Shown here: one piece after another, positions 26,676 to 34,135 of the stretch
Numbering within the stretch: the stretch's first letter is position 1
Layout of the letters: each line of letters starts with the position of its first letter
From: Gammaproteobacteria bacterium
GTDB lineage: Bacteria > Pseudomonadota > Gammaproteobacteria > Steroidobacterales > Woeseiaceae
NCBI GenBank assembly: GCA_029862045.1
Contig: JAOTYE010000004.1
Location: 1 to 64,000 of the forward strand
Reading direction: 5' to 3'
Length of the DNA: 64,000 nt
The notes under the pieces: model-generated
Database searches by the model: none
What the model was told of the DNA's origin: nothing
The model's input: only the letters and a program-made list of their open reading frames with translations
Position numbers and translations under genes: made by a program

Positions 26676-29600
26676 CGGAAATCCGATGTTCGGGGCCTGA
26701 TCGACGATTCTGGATGGTCGTCATCGAAGAATTCGTATAAACATGGCAGGCGCCGGCACAATCGCGCAGCTCACTGGCCGTGTACTTGGTGTTCCCATAC
26801 TTTGTGTGCTCCCCGGATTCGTAGTCGTTTGCATGACAGCCTGCACAATCGGGCTGGAACGCGGGGAACCGCCAGTTGACGATATCTGAGTTGGCTTGAT
26901 GGCATGCGGTACACAACAGCGGCGCGCGGTGATCGAGCGGCTCGTAAGGCAGGCCCGTGTGGCGGTAGTCCGCGGGAGTCCACGCATTCGGGCTATGGCA
27001 CAAACCGCAGTCCTGCGCGGTATTGAAGTGACCCGGGTTCTGGCCGGTCGCTATTGTGCCGTTGTGGCAGGAGGAACAGGATCCAAGCACCTGATTATGG
27101 TCCACGGTGGTCACTGGTTCCCAGACGGTCGTGTTGTGGCAGTCCTCGCAGACGTTGGTCGTCTGCACATGCAGCGGGCCCTTGCCGGTAGCTTCGGTGC
27201 CGTTGTGGCAGCTGAAGCAGTTGTCCACGATGTTGATGTGGTCGAAGTTCGCCGGTATCCAGGCGACGGTGGTGTGACAATCATCGCAATTGTTACCGCT
27301 GGCGACGTGGGTCGGGTGTTTGCCAGTCGCAGTAACGCCGTCATGGCAGGAGCTGCAGGCACCAATGACCTGGGTGTGGTCAACGGCAAACACGGGCACC
27401 CACACATTGCTGCTGTGGCAGTCTTCGCAAACGTTGCTGGTCTGAACGTGCGCGGGGTCTTTGCCGGTTGCGTCGGTGCCGTTATGGCAGCTGAAGCAGT
27501 TGCCCGTAATGTTCACGTGATCGAAATTTGCTGGTAACCAGGCAATCGTCGAATGACAGTCGTCGCAGTTGTTACCGCTGTTGATGTGCGTTGGGTGCTT
27601 GCCGGTCGCCGTGACGCCGTCATGACAAGTGCCACAAGTGCCAATAACCTGCGTATGGTCGACGGTAAACACGGGCGCCCACACATTACTGGTGTGGCAG
27701 TCTTCGCAGACGTTGCTCGTCTGCACATGCGCCGGGTCCTTACCGGTGGCCTCCGTACCGTTGTGGCAGCTGAAACAGTTGCCGGTAATGTCCACGTGAT
27801 CGAAGTTCGCCGGTAGCCAGCCAACCGTCGAATGACAGTCGTCGCAATTGTTGCCGCTGGTGATGTGTGTTGGATGCTTGCCCGACGCTGTCAGGCCGTC
27901 ATGACAGGAGCCGCAAGCGCCAATGACCTGCGTGTGATCGACCGTGATAGCAGGCGCCCACACATTGCTGTTGTGGCAGTCTTCGCAGACATTGGTCGTT
28001 TGTATGTGTGTCAGATTCTTGCCGGTGGCTTCCACGCCGTTATGGCAACTGACGCAGTTGCCGGTAATGTTCACGTGATCGAAGTTCGCCGGCCGCCAGG
28101 CGATTGTGGAGTGACAATCGTCACAGGTGTTGTCGCTGGTGATGTGAGTCGGGTGTTTGCCGGTTGCGGTAACGCCATCATGACAGGAGCTGCAGATGCC
28201 GATGACCTGCGTGTGGTCAACAGTAAATACGGGCATAAAAACATTGGTGCTGTGGCAGTCTTCGCAGACGTTGCTCGTCTGAATATGCGCCGGGCCCTTT
28301 CCGGTAGCGTCCACGCCGTTATGGCAGTCGATGCAGCTGCCCGCGATATCGACGTGATCAAAGTTCGCCGGCAGCCACGCGATGGTCGAATGGCAATCAT
28401 CGCAGTTATTGCCGCTGGTGATATGGGTTTGGTTTTTGCCGGTGGCCGTGATGCCGTCATGACAGGAGCCGCACGCGCCAATGACCTGCGTGTGGTCGAC
28501 CGTCGTCACGGGCGTAAACACATCCGTGCTGTGGCAGTCTTCGCAAACGTTGCTGGTCTGAATGTGCATCGGGTCCTTGCCGGTGGCCTCGGTGCCGTTG
28601 TGGCAACTGAAGCAGTTATCGACAATGTTTACGTGATCGAAGATCGCTGGTAACCAGGCGGTCGTCGAGTGACAGTCATCACAGGTGTTACCGCTCGTGA
28701 GGTGAGTGGGATGCTTGCCGATCGCCGTCACGCCATCATGGCAAGCGCCGCAAGCGCCAATGACCTGCGTGTGATCGACAGTAAATGTCGGCGCCCACAC
28801 ATTGCTGGTGTGACAGTCTTCGCAGACGTTGCTCGTCTGCACATGCGCCGGGCCTTTGCCGGTGGCCTCCGTGCCGTTATGGCAGCTGAAACAGTTGCCT
28901 GAGATATCAACGTGATCGAAATTGGCCGGCAGCCAGGCAATGGTCGAATGACAATCGTCGCAGTTAATTCCGCTCGTGATGTGTGTCGCGTGTTTGCCGG
29001 TCGCCGTGACGCCGTCATGACAGGAACCGCAAGCGCCAATGACCTGCGTGTGGTCAACCGTAATCGCAGGCACAAACAACGATGTGCTGTGGCAGTCTTC
29101 GCAGACGTTGCTCGTCTGAATATGTGTCGGACTCTTGCCCGTGGCGGTCGTGCCGTCATGGCAACCGATGCAGTTGCCGGCGATGCCGGAGTGGTCGAAT
29201 AACGCCGGCAGCCAACCCGTCGTGTTGTGGCAGTCGTCGCACTGATCGCCGGAGGAGATATGAGTTGCGGTTTTGCCGGTCGCCTGGATACCGTTATGGC
29301 AGCTGACACAGTTGCCGCTTAGCGATGAGTGATCCACGAACGTGATCACGCTCCAGTTCGTTGTTATGTGACAGTCTGAACATTCACCTGTCGTCGCGAC
29401 GTGGCTGGCTGGTTTTGACGACGCGCGCACCAGGCTGCTTTGCGAATGGCAACTGGAGCAGGCTGATTCAGTGGGGCCGAAGGTACCACCGACATGGCAG
29501 CCTTCGCAGCTGACATTCTCATGCGCGCCGTCGAGCACAAAGCCGGCGCTGAAGTGATCAAACGATTGCTGAGCCCCGGCACTGCCTGACGCAAGCAGGC

Positions 29601-29688
29601 TGACAACGGCCACGGTGAACAGGAACAGGCTGCGACTTCGCGCGGCCCGGCCCGGCCAATATTGGGGTGTCAGATCAGTGCTTGTCAT
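26662..29688 (-). CDS. giant multiheme cytochrome c (39 CXXCH + 1 CXXXCH)
   Basis: The 1008-residue protein has a signal peptide (ending GSAGAQQ). I count 39 CXXCH heme-attachment motifs plus one CAGACH (CX3CH) near the C-terminus, so up to 40 hemes at one per about 25 residues. Residues about 103-846 are eight 93-residue tetraheme units, each with CEDCH, C(G/S)(S/A)CH, CDDCH and C(F/V)SCH motifs and with VDHTQV, FDHVDI and TH(I/V) histidines suitable as distal ligands. This implies bis-His low-spin hemes arranged as an electron wire. It is probably extracellular or outer-membrane associated. The start overlaps the stop of the 21-heme gene (ATGA). The C-terminal tail after the last motif (about 30 residues) is heme-free. 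Confidence 0.93.
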   Translation of the reverse strand: MTSTDLTPQYWPGRAARSRSLFLFTVAVVSLLASGSAGAQQSFDHFSAGFVLDGAHENVSCEGCHVGGTFGPTESACSSCHSQSSLVRASSKPASHVATTGECSDCHITTNWSVITFVDHSSLSGNCVSCHNGIQATGKTATHISSGDQCDDCHNTTGWLPALFDHSGIAGNCIGCHDGTTATGKSPTHIQTSNVCEDCHSTSLFVPAITVDHTQVIGACGSCHDGVTATGKHATHITSGINCDDCHSTIAWLPANFDHVDISGNCFSCHNGTEATGKGPAHVQTSNVCEDCHTSNVWAPTFTVDHTQVIGACGACHDGVTAIGKHPTHLTSGNTCDDCHSTTAWLPAIFDHVNIVDNCFSCHNGTEATGKDPMHIQTSNVCEDCHSTDVFTPVTTVDHTQVIGACGSCHDGITATGKNQTHITSGNNCDDCHSTIAWLPANFDHVDIAGSCIDCHNGVDATGKGPAHIQTSNVCEDCHSTNVFMPVFTVDHTQVIGICSSCHDGVTATGKHPTHITSDNTCDDCHSTIAWRPANFDHVNITGNCVSCHNGVEATGKNLTHIQTTNVCEDCHNSNVWAPAITVDHTQVIGACGSCHDGLTASGKHPTHITSGNNCDDCHSTVGWLPANFDHVDITGNCFSCHNGTEATGKDPAHVQTSNVCEDCHTSNVWAPVFTVDHTQVIGTCGTCHDGVTATGKHPTHINSGNNCDDCHSTIAWLPANFDHVNITGNCFSCHNGTDATGKDPAHVQTSNVCEDCHSSNVWVPVFAVDHTQVIGACSSCHDGVTATGKHPTHVASGNNCDDCHTTVAWIPANFDHINIVDNCFSCHNGTEATGKGPLHVQTTNVCEDCHNTTVWEPVTTVDHNQVLGSCSSCHNGTIATGQNPGHFNTAQDCGLCHSPNAWTPADYRHTGLPYEPLDHRAPLLCTACHQANSDIVNWRFPAFQPDCAGCHANDYESGEHTKYGNTKYTASELRDCAGACHVYTNSSMTTIQNRRSGPEHRISGGDF
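27151..29382 (-). repeat. eight in-frame 279-bp tandem repeats inside the giant cytochrome gene
   Basis: The sequence encoding the C(E/S)DCH motif recurs at 29368, 29089, 28810, 28531, 28252, 27973, 27694, 27415 and 27136, always exactly 279 bases apart. Each unit codes for 93 residues and four heme motifs. No unit shows an insertion or deletion; the substitutions are scattered and often at third positions. A ninth, diverged unit begins at about 27150 and continues to the C-terminus. Confidence 0.95.
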
Positions 29689-31259
29689 TGTAATGACCTC
29701 ACTTCATTGAAGGAGCTGTCGCTGTGGCAGCGTCCACAGTCAGACCCAAACTCGGCATCGTGAATATCGTCGGAGCGATGGCAGTCCATGCAGCGCTCGC
29801 CGGTTTTTCGCATCGACGCGAGAGAGCTGCGGTGGCAGTCGTTGCAGGCGACGTCGATATGAGCGCCATCCAGTTCAAAGTCCGTCTGCATATTGTGGTC
29901 AAACAACCACAAGTCCCACGCGACCGGGTTGTGGCATGAGGCGCACTTGTCTTCGAACGCGCCTTTGTGGGAGTCATCTTCAAGATGACAGCCGACACAT
30001 TCGCCGGCGGTGTCGCCAAACAGCTGCGTTTCATGACAGGCATCGCACTCGTTGTCGTCGTGCGCACCCAGTAGCGGAAAGCTGCTGAGGTCATGATCAA
30101 AAAGGGGCGCGTCTTTCCAGACCGTTTCATTATGGCAATCGCTGCATTCTTCACCGAGTGTTCCATCATGAGGCTCATCATCCAGGTGGCAGGACGAGCA
30201 CCGTGTGTCGGGCGATGTTTCGGAGATCGGTTCAACATGGCAGTCAACGCAGGCGGTCGTCTCATGGGTGCCGTTCAGGACGAAATCCGTACTCATGTCG
30301 TGATCGAAGATGTTCTCTGTCCACGCTTCGTTCGAATGACAGTTCGCGCAATCAGTTCCGCGGTGCCCTTCGTGATCATCGTCCTCGAGATGGCAGGCGA
30401 TGCATTCCATGTCCATTTCATCTACATCGTCGAACGGGTCTTCGCTATGGCAATCGTTACAGCTCAGTTGAGCGTGTTTACCATCGAGCGGGAAATCCGT
30501 GTTCTTCGCATGGTCGAAACTTGTGTCGGTCCACGAGGTCGGGTTGTGGCAGGTGTTGCATTGTTCTCCGCTGCGGCCCTCGTGGGAATCGTCTTCAGCG
30601 TGACAGGCGAAGCAGGTCGTCGGCGTGTCCTGATGTGTCTGGTCTTCGTGGCAGCCTGTGCATTCCGCCTCACGATGCTTGCCGACCAGCGGGAAGTCCG
30701 TCGTGTCGTGGTCGAACGTCGAATCGGTCCAGTCGCTCGGGTTGTGACAGTCCGCGCACTCGGTGCCGAGCTTGCCTTCATGAGGTTCATCTTCGCGGTG
30801 ACAGTCGATGCACTCACCGGGAGCATCACGATGCTTGGCTTCGGGTTCGTGACAGCCGGCGCACTCTGCCTCGAGATGCTTGCCCAGCAGCTCGAAGTCC
30901 GCGATGGCATGGTCAAAGGTCTCTTCGTCGAGGCCGAGGATATCGGCGTTGCGCCCTATGTGATCGGTATGACAGGTGTTGCAGGCGTTGTCGCCAACGT
31001 CGTCCGATTTGCCGTGAAAACCTGCACCCGCCTCGGTGTCGCTCGCGATGTCCTCGTGGCAGTCCAGGCAAAGACCGTCTTGCGCAGATCGGTCGAAGCG
31101 CTTATGGCATGAGGAACATTCGGACTCGACATCCATATGTCCATGAATGACTTCGCCGGGCATCACCAGCGACTCAATAGTCTGGGCAGCAGCAGTGTGA
31201 CTGGTGAAGCAGGCTAAGATCACAACAATCCCCGCGAGTCCGAATTGCCATTGGTTCAT
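29685..31259 (-). CDS. 21-heme cytochrome c
   Basis: The protein (524 residues from ATG 31259) has a signal peptide ending TSHTAAAQ. I count 21 CXXCH motifs. From about residue 100 the protein consists of roughly 75-80-residue triheme modules with recurring CADCHNP, FDHDTTDFPL, GKH and CxxCHxEDDxHEG elements, very acidic throughout. The DH and GKH histidines are likely distal ligands. As the partner between an inner-membrane cytochrome b and an outer-membrane barrel, it is the best candidate for the trans-periplasmic or barrel-embedded wire. The gene starts 23 bases after the cytochrome b stop, and its own stop overlaps the giant cytochrome start. In-frame sequence upstream of 31259 is antisense-like reading of the cytochrome b gene, not protein. 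Confidence 0.92.
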   Translation of the reverse strand: MNQWQFGLAGIVVILACFTSHTAAAQTIESLVMPGEVIHGHMDVESECSSCHKRFDRSAQDGLCLDCHEDIASDTEAGAGFHGKSDDVGDNACNTCHTDHIGRNADILGLDEETFDHAIADFELLGKHLEAECAGCHEPEAKHRDAPGECIDCHREDEPHEGKLGTECADCHNPSDWTDSTFDHDTTDFPLVGKHREAECTGCHEDQTHQDTPTTCFACHAEDDSHEGRSGEQCNTCHNPTSWTDTSFDHAKNTDFPLDGKHAQLSCNDCHSEDPFDDVDEMDMECIACHLEDDDHEGHRGTDCANCHSNEAWTENIFDHDMSTDFVLNGTHETTACVDCHVEPISETSPDTRCSSCHLDDEPHDGTLGEECSDCHNETVWKDAPLFDHDLSSFPLLGAHDDNECDACHETQLFGDTAGECVGCHLEDDSHKGAFEDKCASCHNPVAWDLWLFDHNMQTDFELDGAHIDVACNDCHRSSLASMRKTGERCMDCHRSDDIHDAEFGSDCGRCHSDSSFNEVRSLQ

Positions 31260-31282
31260 ATCGACTGATCTGAAGTCGTCGG

Positions 31283-32191
31283 CTAGTACATGTGAACGGC
31301 CAGCACGTGCAGCAGGGCCGAAATCACCATCATGAGAAAGAGCGGCATGTGCAGGACGTGCCACAAGGAAGACAGTCGTTCGAAAAGCGTGAACTGGGCG
31401 ACGCGTGTCGTCAGCTGCACGAAATTACGAATGTAGGTCGAAGTCGCTTTTTTGAGTTTGTCGAAATCTCTGGCGACTGCCGGAGATGCAACGGCATGCG
31501 CTTGCAACTCTCGATGTGCGGCTCTCGACAAGGATATCCAGATTGCATATTTCCTGAGTGACCATGACAGGCTTACGCGCATGCTGAGTTTCCCGGTAAT
31601 ACTGCAACCCTGCGCCTCGGCAGCGAGCGCCTCGAGCTTTGAAGTGAAGCGGGGCAACAGCGTTGCAAGCCCGTGACTGTTTTCCAGCGATTCGGCCAGG
31701 TTGTCCCGCAGATCTTTCAGGCTGGCCTTTCCGCCGTACAAGCCGTTGTGAATATGTGCATACAGATATTTGCCGATGACCCCGCTGACCGCGACGGCCA
31801 ACATGCAATACAAGGCAACCTGACTGTTGAACGAGCCAAGGCTGAAGTTGCTGTGATACAGCACCAGGACCGGCCCCAGGACGCCAAGAACAATGTGAAT
31901 CTGAAACCAGTGCGCGGTGCGGCCGAGAAAACGCAGTGCCCGGATTCGCTTGCGCAATGGATAGAGGATGAGTATCAGCATCATCGAGCCGCCGATGATG
32001 CCTAGCCAGTATCCAAGACCATCTTTCGGGTCAATCAGCTCGTAGCCTCGCAATAACCAGCCCAAACCGATTGCGATCAGGGTCAGTGTGTAGCCGTAAA
32101 ACGTACTGCTTTGCCGCGTCTCGGCGGTACCAAAGAGCCGTGTCCTGAAATTCCCGGTTTCAAAAACCCGATCGAGCACAATCTCATTCAT
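31283..32191 (-). CDS. membrane cytochrome b-like protein (full-length copy)
   Basis: The 302-residue integral membrane protein has about five hydrophobic helices. Histidines are placed as likely heme b ligands: AHWFQIHIVLGVLG and LYHSNF (about 105-130), YLYAHIH (about 160), and WHVLHMP...LLHVLAVHMY at the C-terminus. A soluble helical insert (about 172-240) separates the fourth helix from a region conserved in the paralogue at 33305. It is probably a diheme quinone- or flavoprotein-linked cytochrome b that passes electrons to the periplasmic cytochromes. ATG 32191 overlaps the end of the CcmI-like gene by 8 bases (ATGAATGA), so the two are translationally coupled. No exact family name can be given from sequence alone. 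Confidence 0.8.
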   Translation of the reverse strand: MNEIVLDRVFETGNFRTRLFGTAETRQSSTFYGYTLTLIAIGLGWLLRGYELIDPKDGLGYWLGIIGGSMMLILILYPLRKRIRALRFLGRTAHWFQIHIVLGVLGPVLVLYHSNFSLGSFNSQVALYCMLAVAVSGVIGKYLYAHIHNGLYGGKASLKDLRDNLAESLENSHGLATLLPRFTSKLEALAAEAQGCSITGKLSMRVSLSWSLRKYAIWISLSRAAHRELQAHAVASPAVARDFDKLKKATSTYIRNFVQLTTRVAQFTLFERLSSLWHVLHMPLFLMMVISALLHVLAVHMY

Positions 32192-33032
32192 CGTCGTCAC
32201 CCCCGGACTGCGAGGTAACCGCAATGATCAATTCGATTGTTCCGCCGTTGACCGGCGAGACCGGCTTGCTCCAGGCCTCAAGTCCACCGCTGTTGTCAGC
32301 CGCATTCCCTGAACGCGATATTCGTGCCGTAACAAGCAGTTCGTCGAAATCCGCGAGGTGGGTGTCGGGAACCATGATCTCGTTGTCAGTCAGAAAAAAG
32401 TCAATCGGCAGGTCCGCCGCTGACTTGCGCAATGCGACAACCGGCATCCGGTCCTCTGCAGACTTCTTGGCGAAAATGAAGACAGTGTCGTCGGGACTGA
32501 CCTGAGCTGCTACGTCCGGAGAGAGGACGACCCGTCCGCGTATGGCCGGACCTGAATCCAGGGGCGTCATTTGCGGCGCCTGGTTCGCGCCAAGCAACGA
32601 TGCTTCGAATTCCGTATCACTTTCGCCCAGGGACTTGGCGTGCACGTATGCGGCAAGTGCTTCCTCCGGACGGCCGATGTGCTGATACGATCGCGCCAGC
32701 AACAGCCAGCTGCCCGCATCATCCGGTTCTTTTTGTAGCCGGTCTTTTAGACGACCGACGAGGCTTGCAACCGTCCCCAGGGAGCCGGCGGGTCGGGCGT
32801 TTGCTGTGGCAGCTGACGCTTGCTGTGCTGTGTGCGACTCGGGCAAGGCAGCGTTCACAGCATCGGGCGAGCCAAGAAATGCATATAGCCCGAAGGAAGT
32901 AAGTGCAACGACAAGAGCGGCCAGAAAGCCTGCTTTACTGAACAACGGATTGCCCGATCTGAGCGGGAGCGCTGCAAAGCCTATTGCTGCTAGAAGCATC
33001 GTTACGGTCAGGCCCCAAAATAGAATTGACAT
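32184..33032 (-). CDS. CcmI/CcmH-like cytochrome c maturation protein
   Basis: The 282-residue protein has two N-terminal membrane helices (about 3-25, 34-53) as in CcmI. A TPR motif lies at about 100-135 (PDDAGSWLLLARSYQHIGRPEEAL). A C-terminal beta domain (about 160-275) has IRGRVVLSPDVAAQVSPDDTVFIFAK and PDTHLADFDELLVTARIS, the pattern of the CcmI/NrfG C-terminal domain. In the Ccm system this protein presents apocytochrome c to the heme ligase. Here it heads the multiheme operon, so it is probably a dedicated chaperone for cytochromes with dozens of CXXCH sites. ATG 33032 has GGGGA 5 bases upstream. No other ccm gene is in the window. Confidence 0.85.
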   Translation of the reverse strand: MSILFWGLTVTMLLAAIGFAALPLRSGNPLFSKAGFLAALVVALTSFGLYAFLGSPDAVNAALPESHTAQQASAATANARPAGSLGTVASLVGRLKDRLQKEPDDAGSWLLLARSYQHIGRPEEALAAYVHAKSLGESDTEFEASLLGANQAPQMTPLDSGPAIRGRVVLSPDVAAQVSPDDTVFIFAKKSAEDRMPVVALRKSAADLPIDFFLTDNEIMVPDTHLADFDELLVTARISRSGNAADNSGGLEAWSKPVSPVNGGTIELIIAVTSQSGGDDDE

Positions 33033-33225
33033 AATTTCCCCAGCGACCGACCTTGTCGCCCAAATTTTTCTGCCCAAAAAAAACCCGGCCTAACCGGACC
33101 TTCTTAATACACGAATTGCAATCTCTTTAGGTTCCACTGAATCACAGAAAAAGAAAATAGGGTTAACACCCCGTCTCCCTTTGGCGACAGTTTGTGGTGA
33201 AGTGGGGGCGGGTCGTGACATAAGT

Positions 33226-33249
33226 ATGCGAAGCGAAAACTGTTCGCAT
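33226..33249. promoter_or_regulatory. 24-bp inverted repeat upstream of the cytochrome operon
   Basis: ATGCGAA at 33226-33232 is exactly repeated in reverse complement as TTCGCAT at 33243-33249 with a 10-base spacer. It lies about 195 bases upstream of the CcmI-like start, in the 272-bp gap between that gene and the upstream cytochrome b paralogue. Size and spacing fit a dimeric repressor or activator site. I cannot name the regulator, and promoter boxes are not clear. Confidence 0.4.
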
Positions 33250-33304
33250 TTACAATGGCCCATGTTTCTCGCGCGCAAAGTCAAAGGATCGCCAGCGATT
33301 CGAG

Positions 33305-34093
33305 CTAATACATGTGAACGGCCAGCACGTGCACCAACGCTGATATCACCATCATGAAAAACAGTGGCATGTGCAGCACATGCCACGGGGAAGACAACCG
33401 TTCAAATAGCGTGAACTGAGCGACGCGAGTCGTCAGCCGGATAAAATTGCGAATGTAGACTGAGCAGGCCGTATTGAGTTTGTCGAAATCCCGGGCCACG
33501 GTCGGAGATGCGGCAGCTTGTACCTGCAAATCCTTCAGGCTGGCCTTGCCGCCGTACAAACCGTGGTAAATCCGCGCGTACAGGTGCCTGCCGATGACAC
33601 CGCTACCTACGACGGCCAACATGCAGTACAAGGCAATCTGGCTGTTGAACGAGCCGAGATGAAAGTTGCTGTGATACAGCACCAGGATCGGCCCCAGGAC
33701 GCCGAGAATAATGTGGACCTGAAACCAGTGCGCAGTGCGGCCAAGAAAACGTAGTGCCCGGATTCGCTTGCGCAGCGGATACAGGACGAGTACCAGCATC
33801 ATTGAGCCACCGATTATGCCTAGCCAGTACCCAAGACCATCTTTTGGATCAATCAGCCCATGGCCTCGCAATAGCCAACCCACGCCGATGGCGATTATTG
33901 TCAGCGAGTAGCCGTAAAAGGCGCTCCCTTGCCGGGTCTCCGTCGTGCCGAAGATTTGTATCTTGAACTTGCCGGATGCAATGAATTCAACAACCTGGCC
34001 GAATTCGGGGATAATTGACGGCGCAATGGGTGGGTCGGTCGCCAAATTAGGTGCGCGAATCGAGAACCATTCGTATGTGCAGTGGCGAACCAC
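33305..34093 (-). CDS. cytochrome b-like paralogue with internal deletion
   Basis: This protein (about 262 residues) is a close paralogue of the 31283 gene: KDGLGYWLGIIGGSMML, RTAHWFQVHI, YHSNF and WHVLHMP...VHMY are all present. After GGKASLKDL the sequence jumps directly to ASPTVARDFDKL, so about 66-68 residues of the soluble insert are missing without loss of frame. All the membrane helices and His positions remain, so it may still bind heme. The GTG at 34093 is a weak start and the first about 35 residues do not resemble the paralogue; the true start may be further in, where only non-standard codons are available. It lies 272 bp upstream of the CcmI-like gene on the same strand. Confidence 0.7.
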   Translation of the reverse strand: MVRHCTYEWFSIRAPNLATDPPIAPSIIPEFGQVVEFIASGKFKIQIFGTTETRQGSAFYGYSLTIIAIGVGWLLRGHGLIDPKDGLGYWLGIIGGSMMLVLVLYPLRKRIRALRFLGRTAHWFQVHIILGVLGPILVLYHSNFHLGSFNSQIALYCMLAVVGSGVIGRHLYARIYHGLYGGKASLKDLQVQAAASPTVARDFDKLNTACSVYIRNFIRLTTRVAQFTLFERLSSPWHVLHMPLFFMMVISALVHVLAVHMY

Positions 34094-34135
34094 GCGGTAT
34101 CCTCTGCCGCGTCAAGAACGGGCAACTGGCCACCT

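Noticed and set aside
26896..28653. Long plus-strand open frames (up to 273 codons) across the giant cytochrome gene
   Set aside because: They are antisense readings of the 279-bp heme repeats; the repeated Val/Ala/Asp pattern simply mirrors CXXCH codons, and there are no ribosome-binding sites.
27151..29382. Regular repeats that could suggest a CRISPR array
   Set aside because: Unit length is 279 bp, there are no unique spacers, and all units lie in one reading frame coding for heme motifs.
30093..31150. Plus-strand frames of over 300 codons opposite the 21-heme cytochrome gene
   Set aside because: Antisense of a strongly biased coding sequence; the true gene on the minus strand has signal peptide and 21 heme motifs.
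31260..31364. N-terminal extension of the 21-heme cytochrome
   Set aside because: It overlaps the 3' end of the cytochrome b gene in another frame and has no signal peptide; the ATG at 31259 gives one. A very similar frame at 33090-33386 is the same artefact from the paralogue.
33076..33100. Possible intrinsic terminator or attenuator before the CcmI-like gene (eight T residues on the minus strand after CCGG...CCGG)
   Set aside because: The stem is only 4 bp, too weak for a confident call, and its position 45 bases before a start codon would need special pleading.
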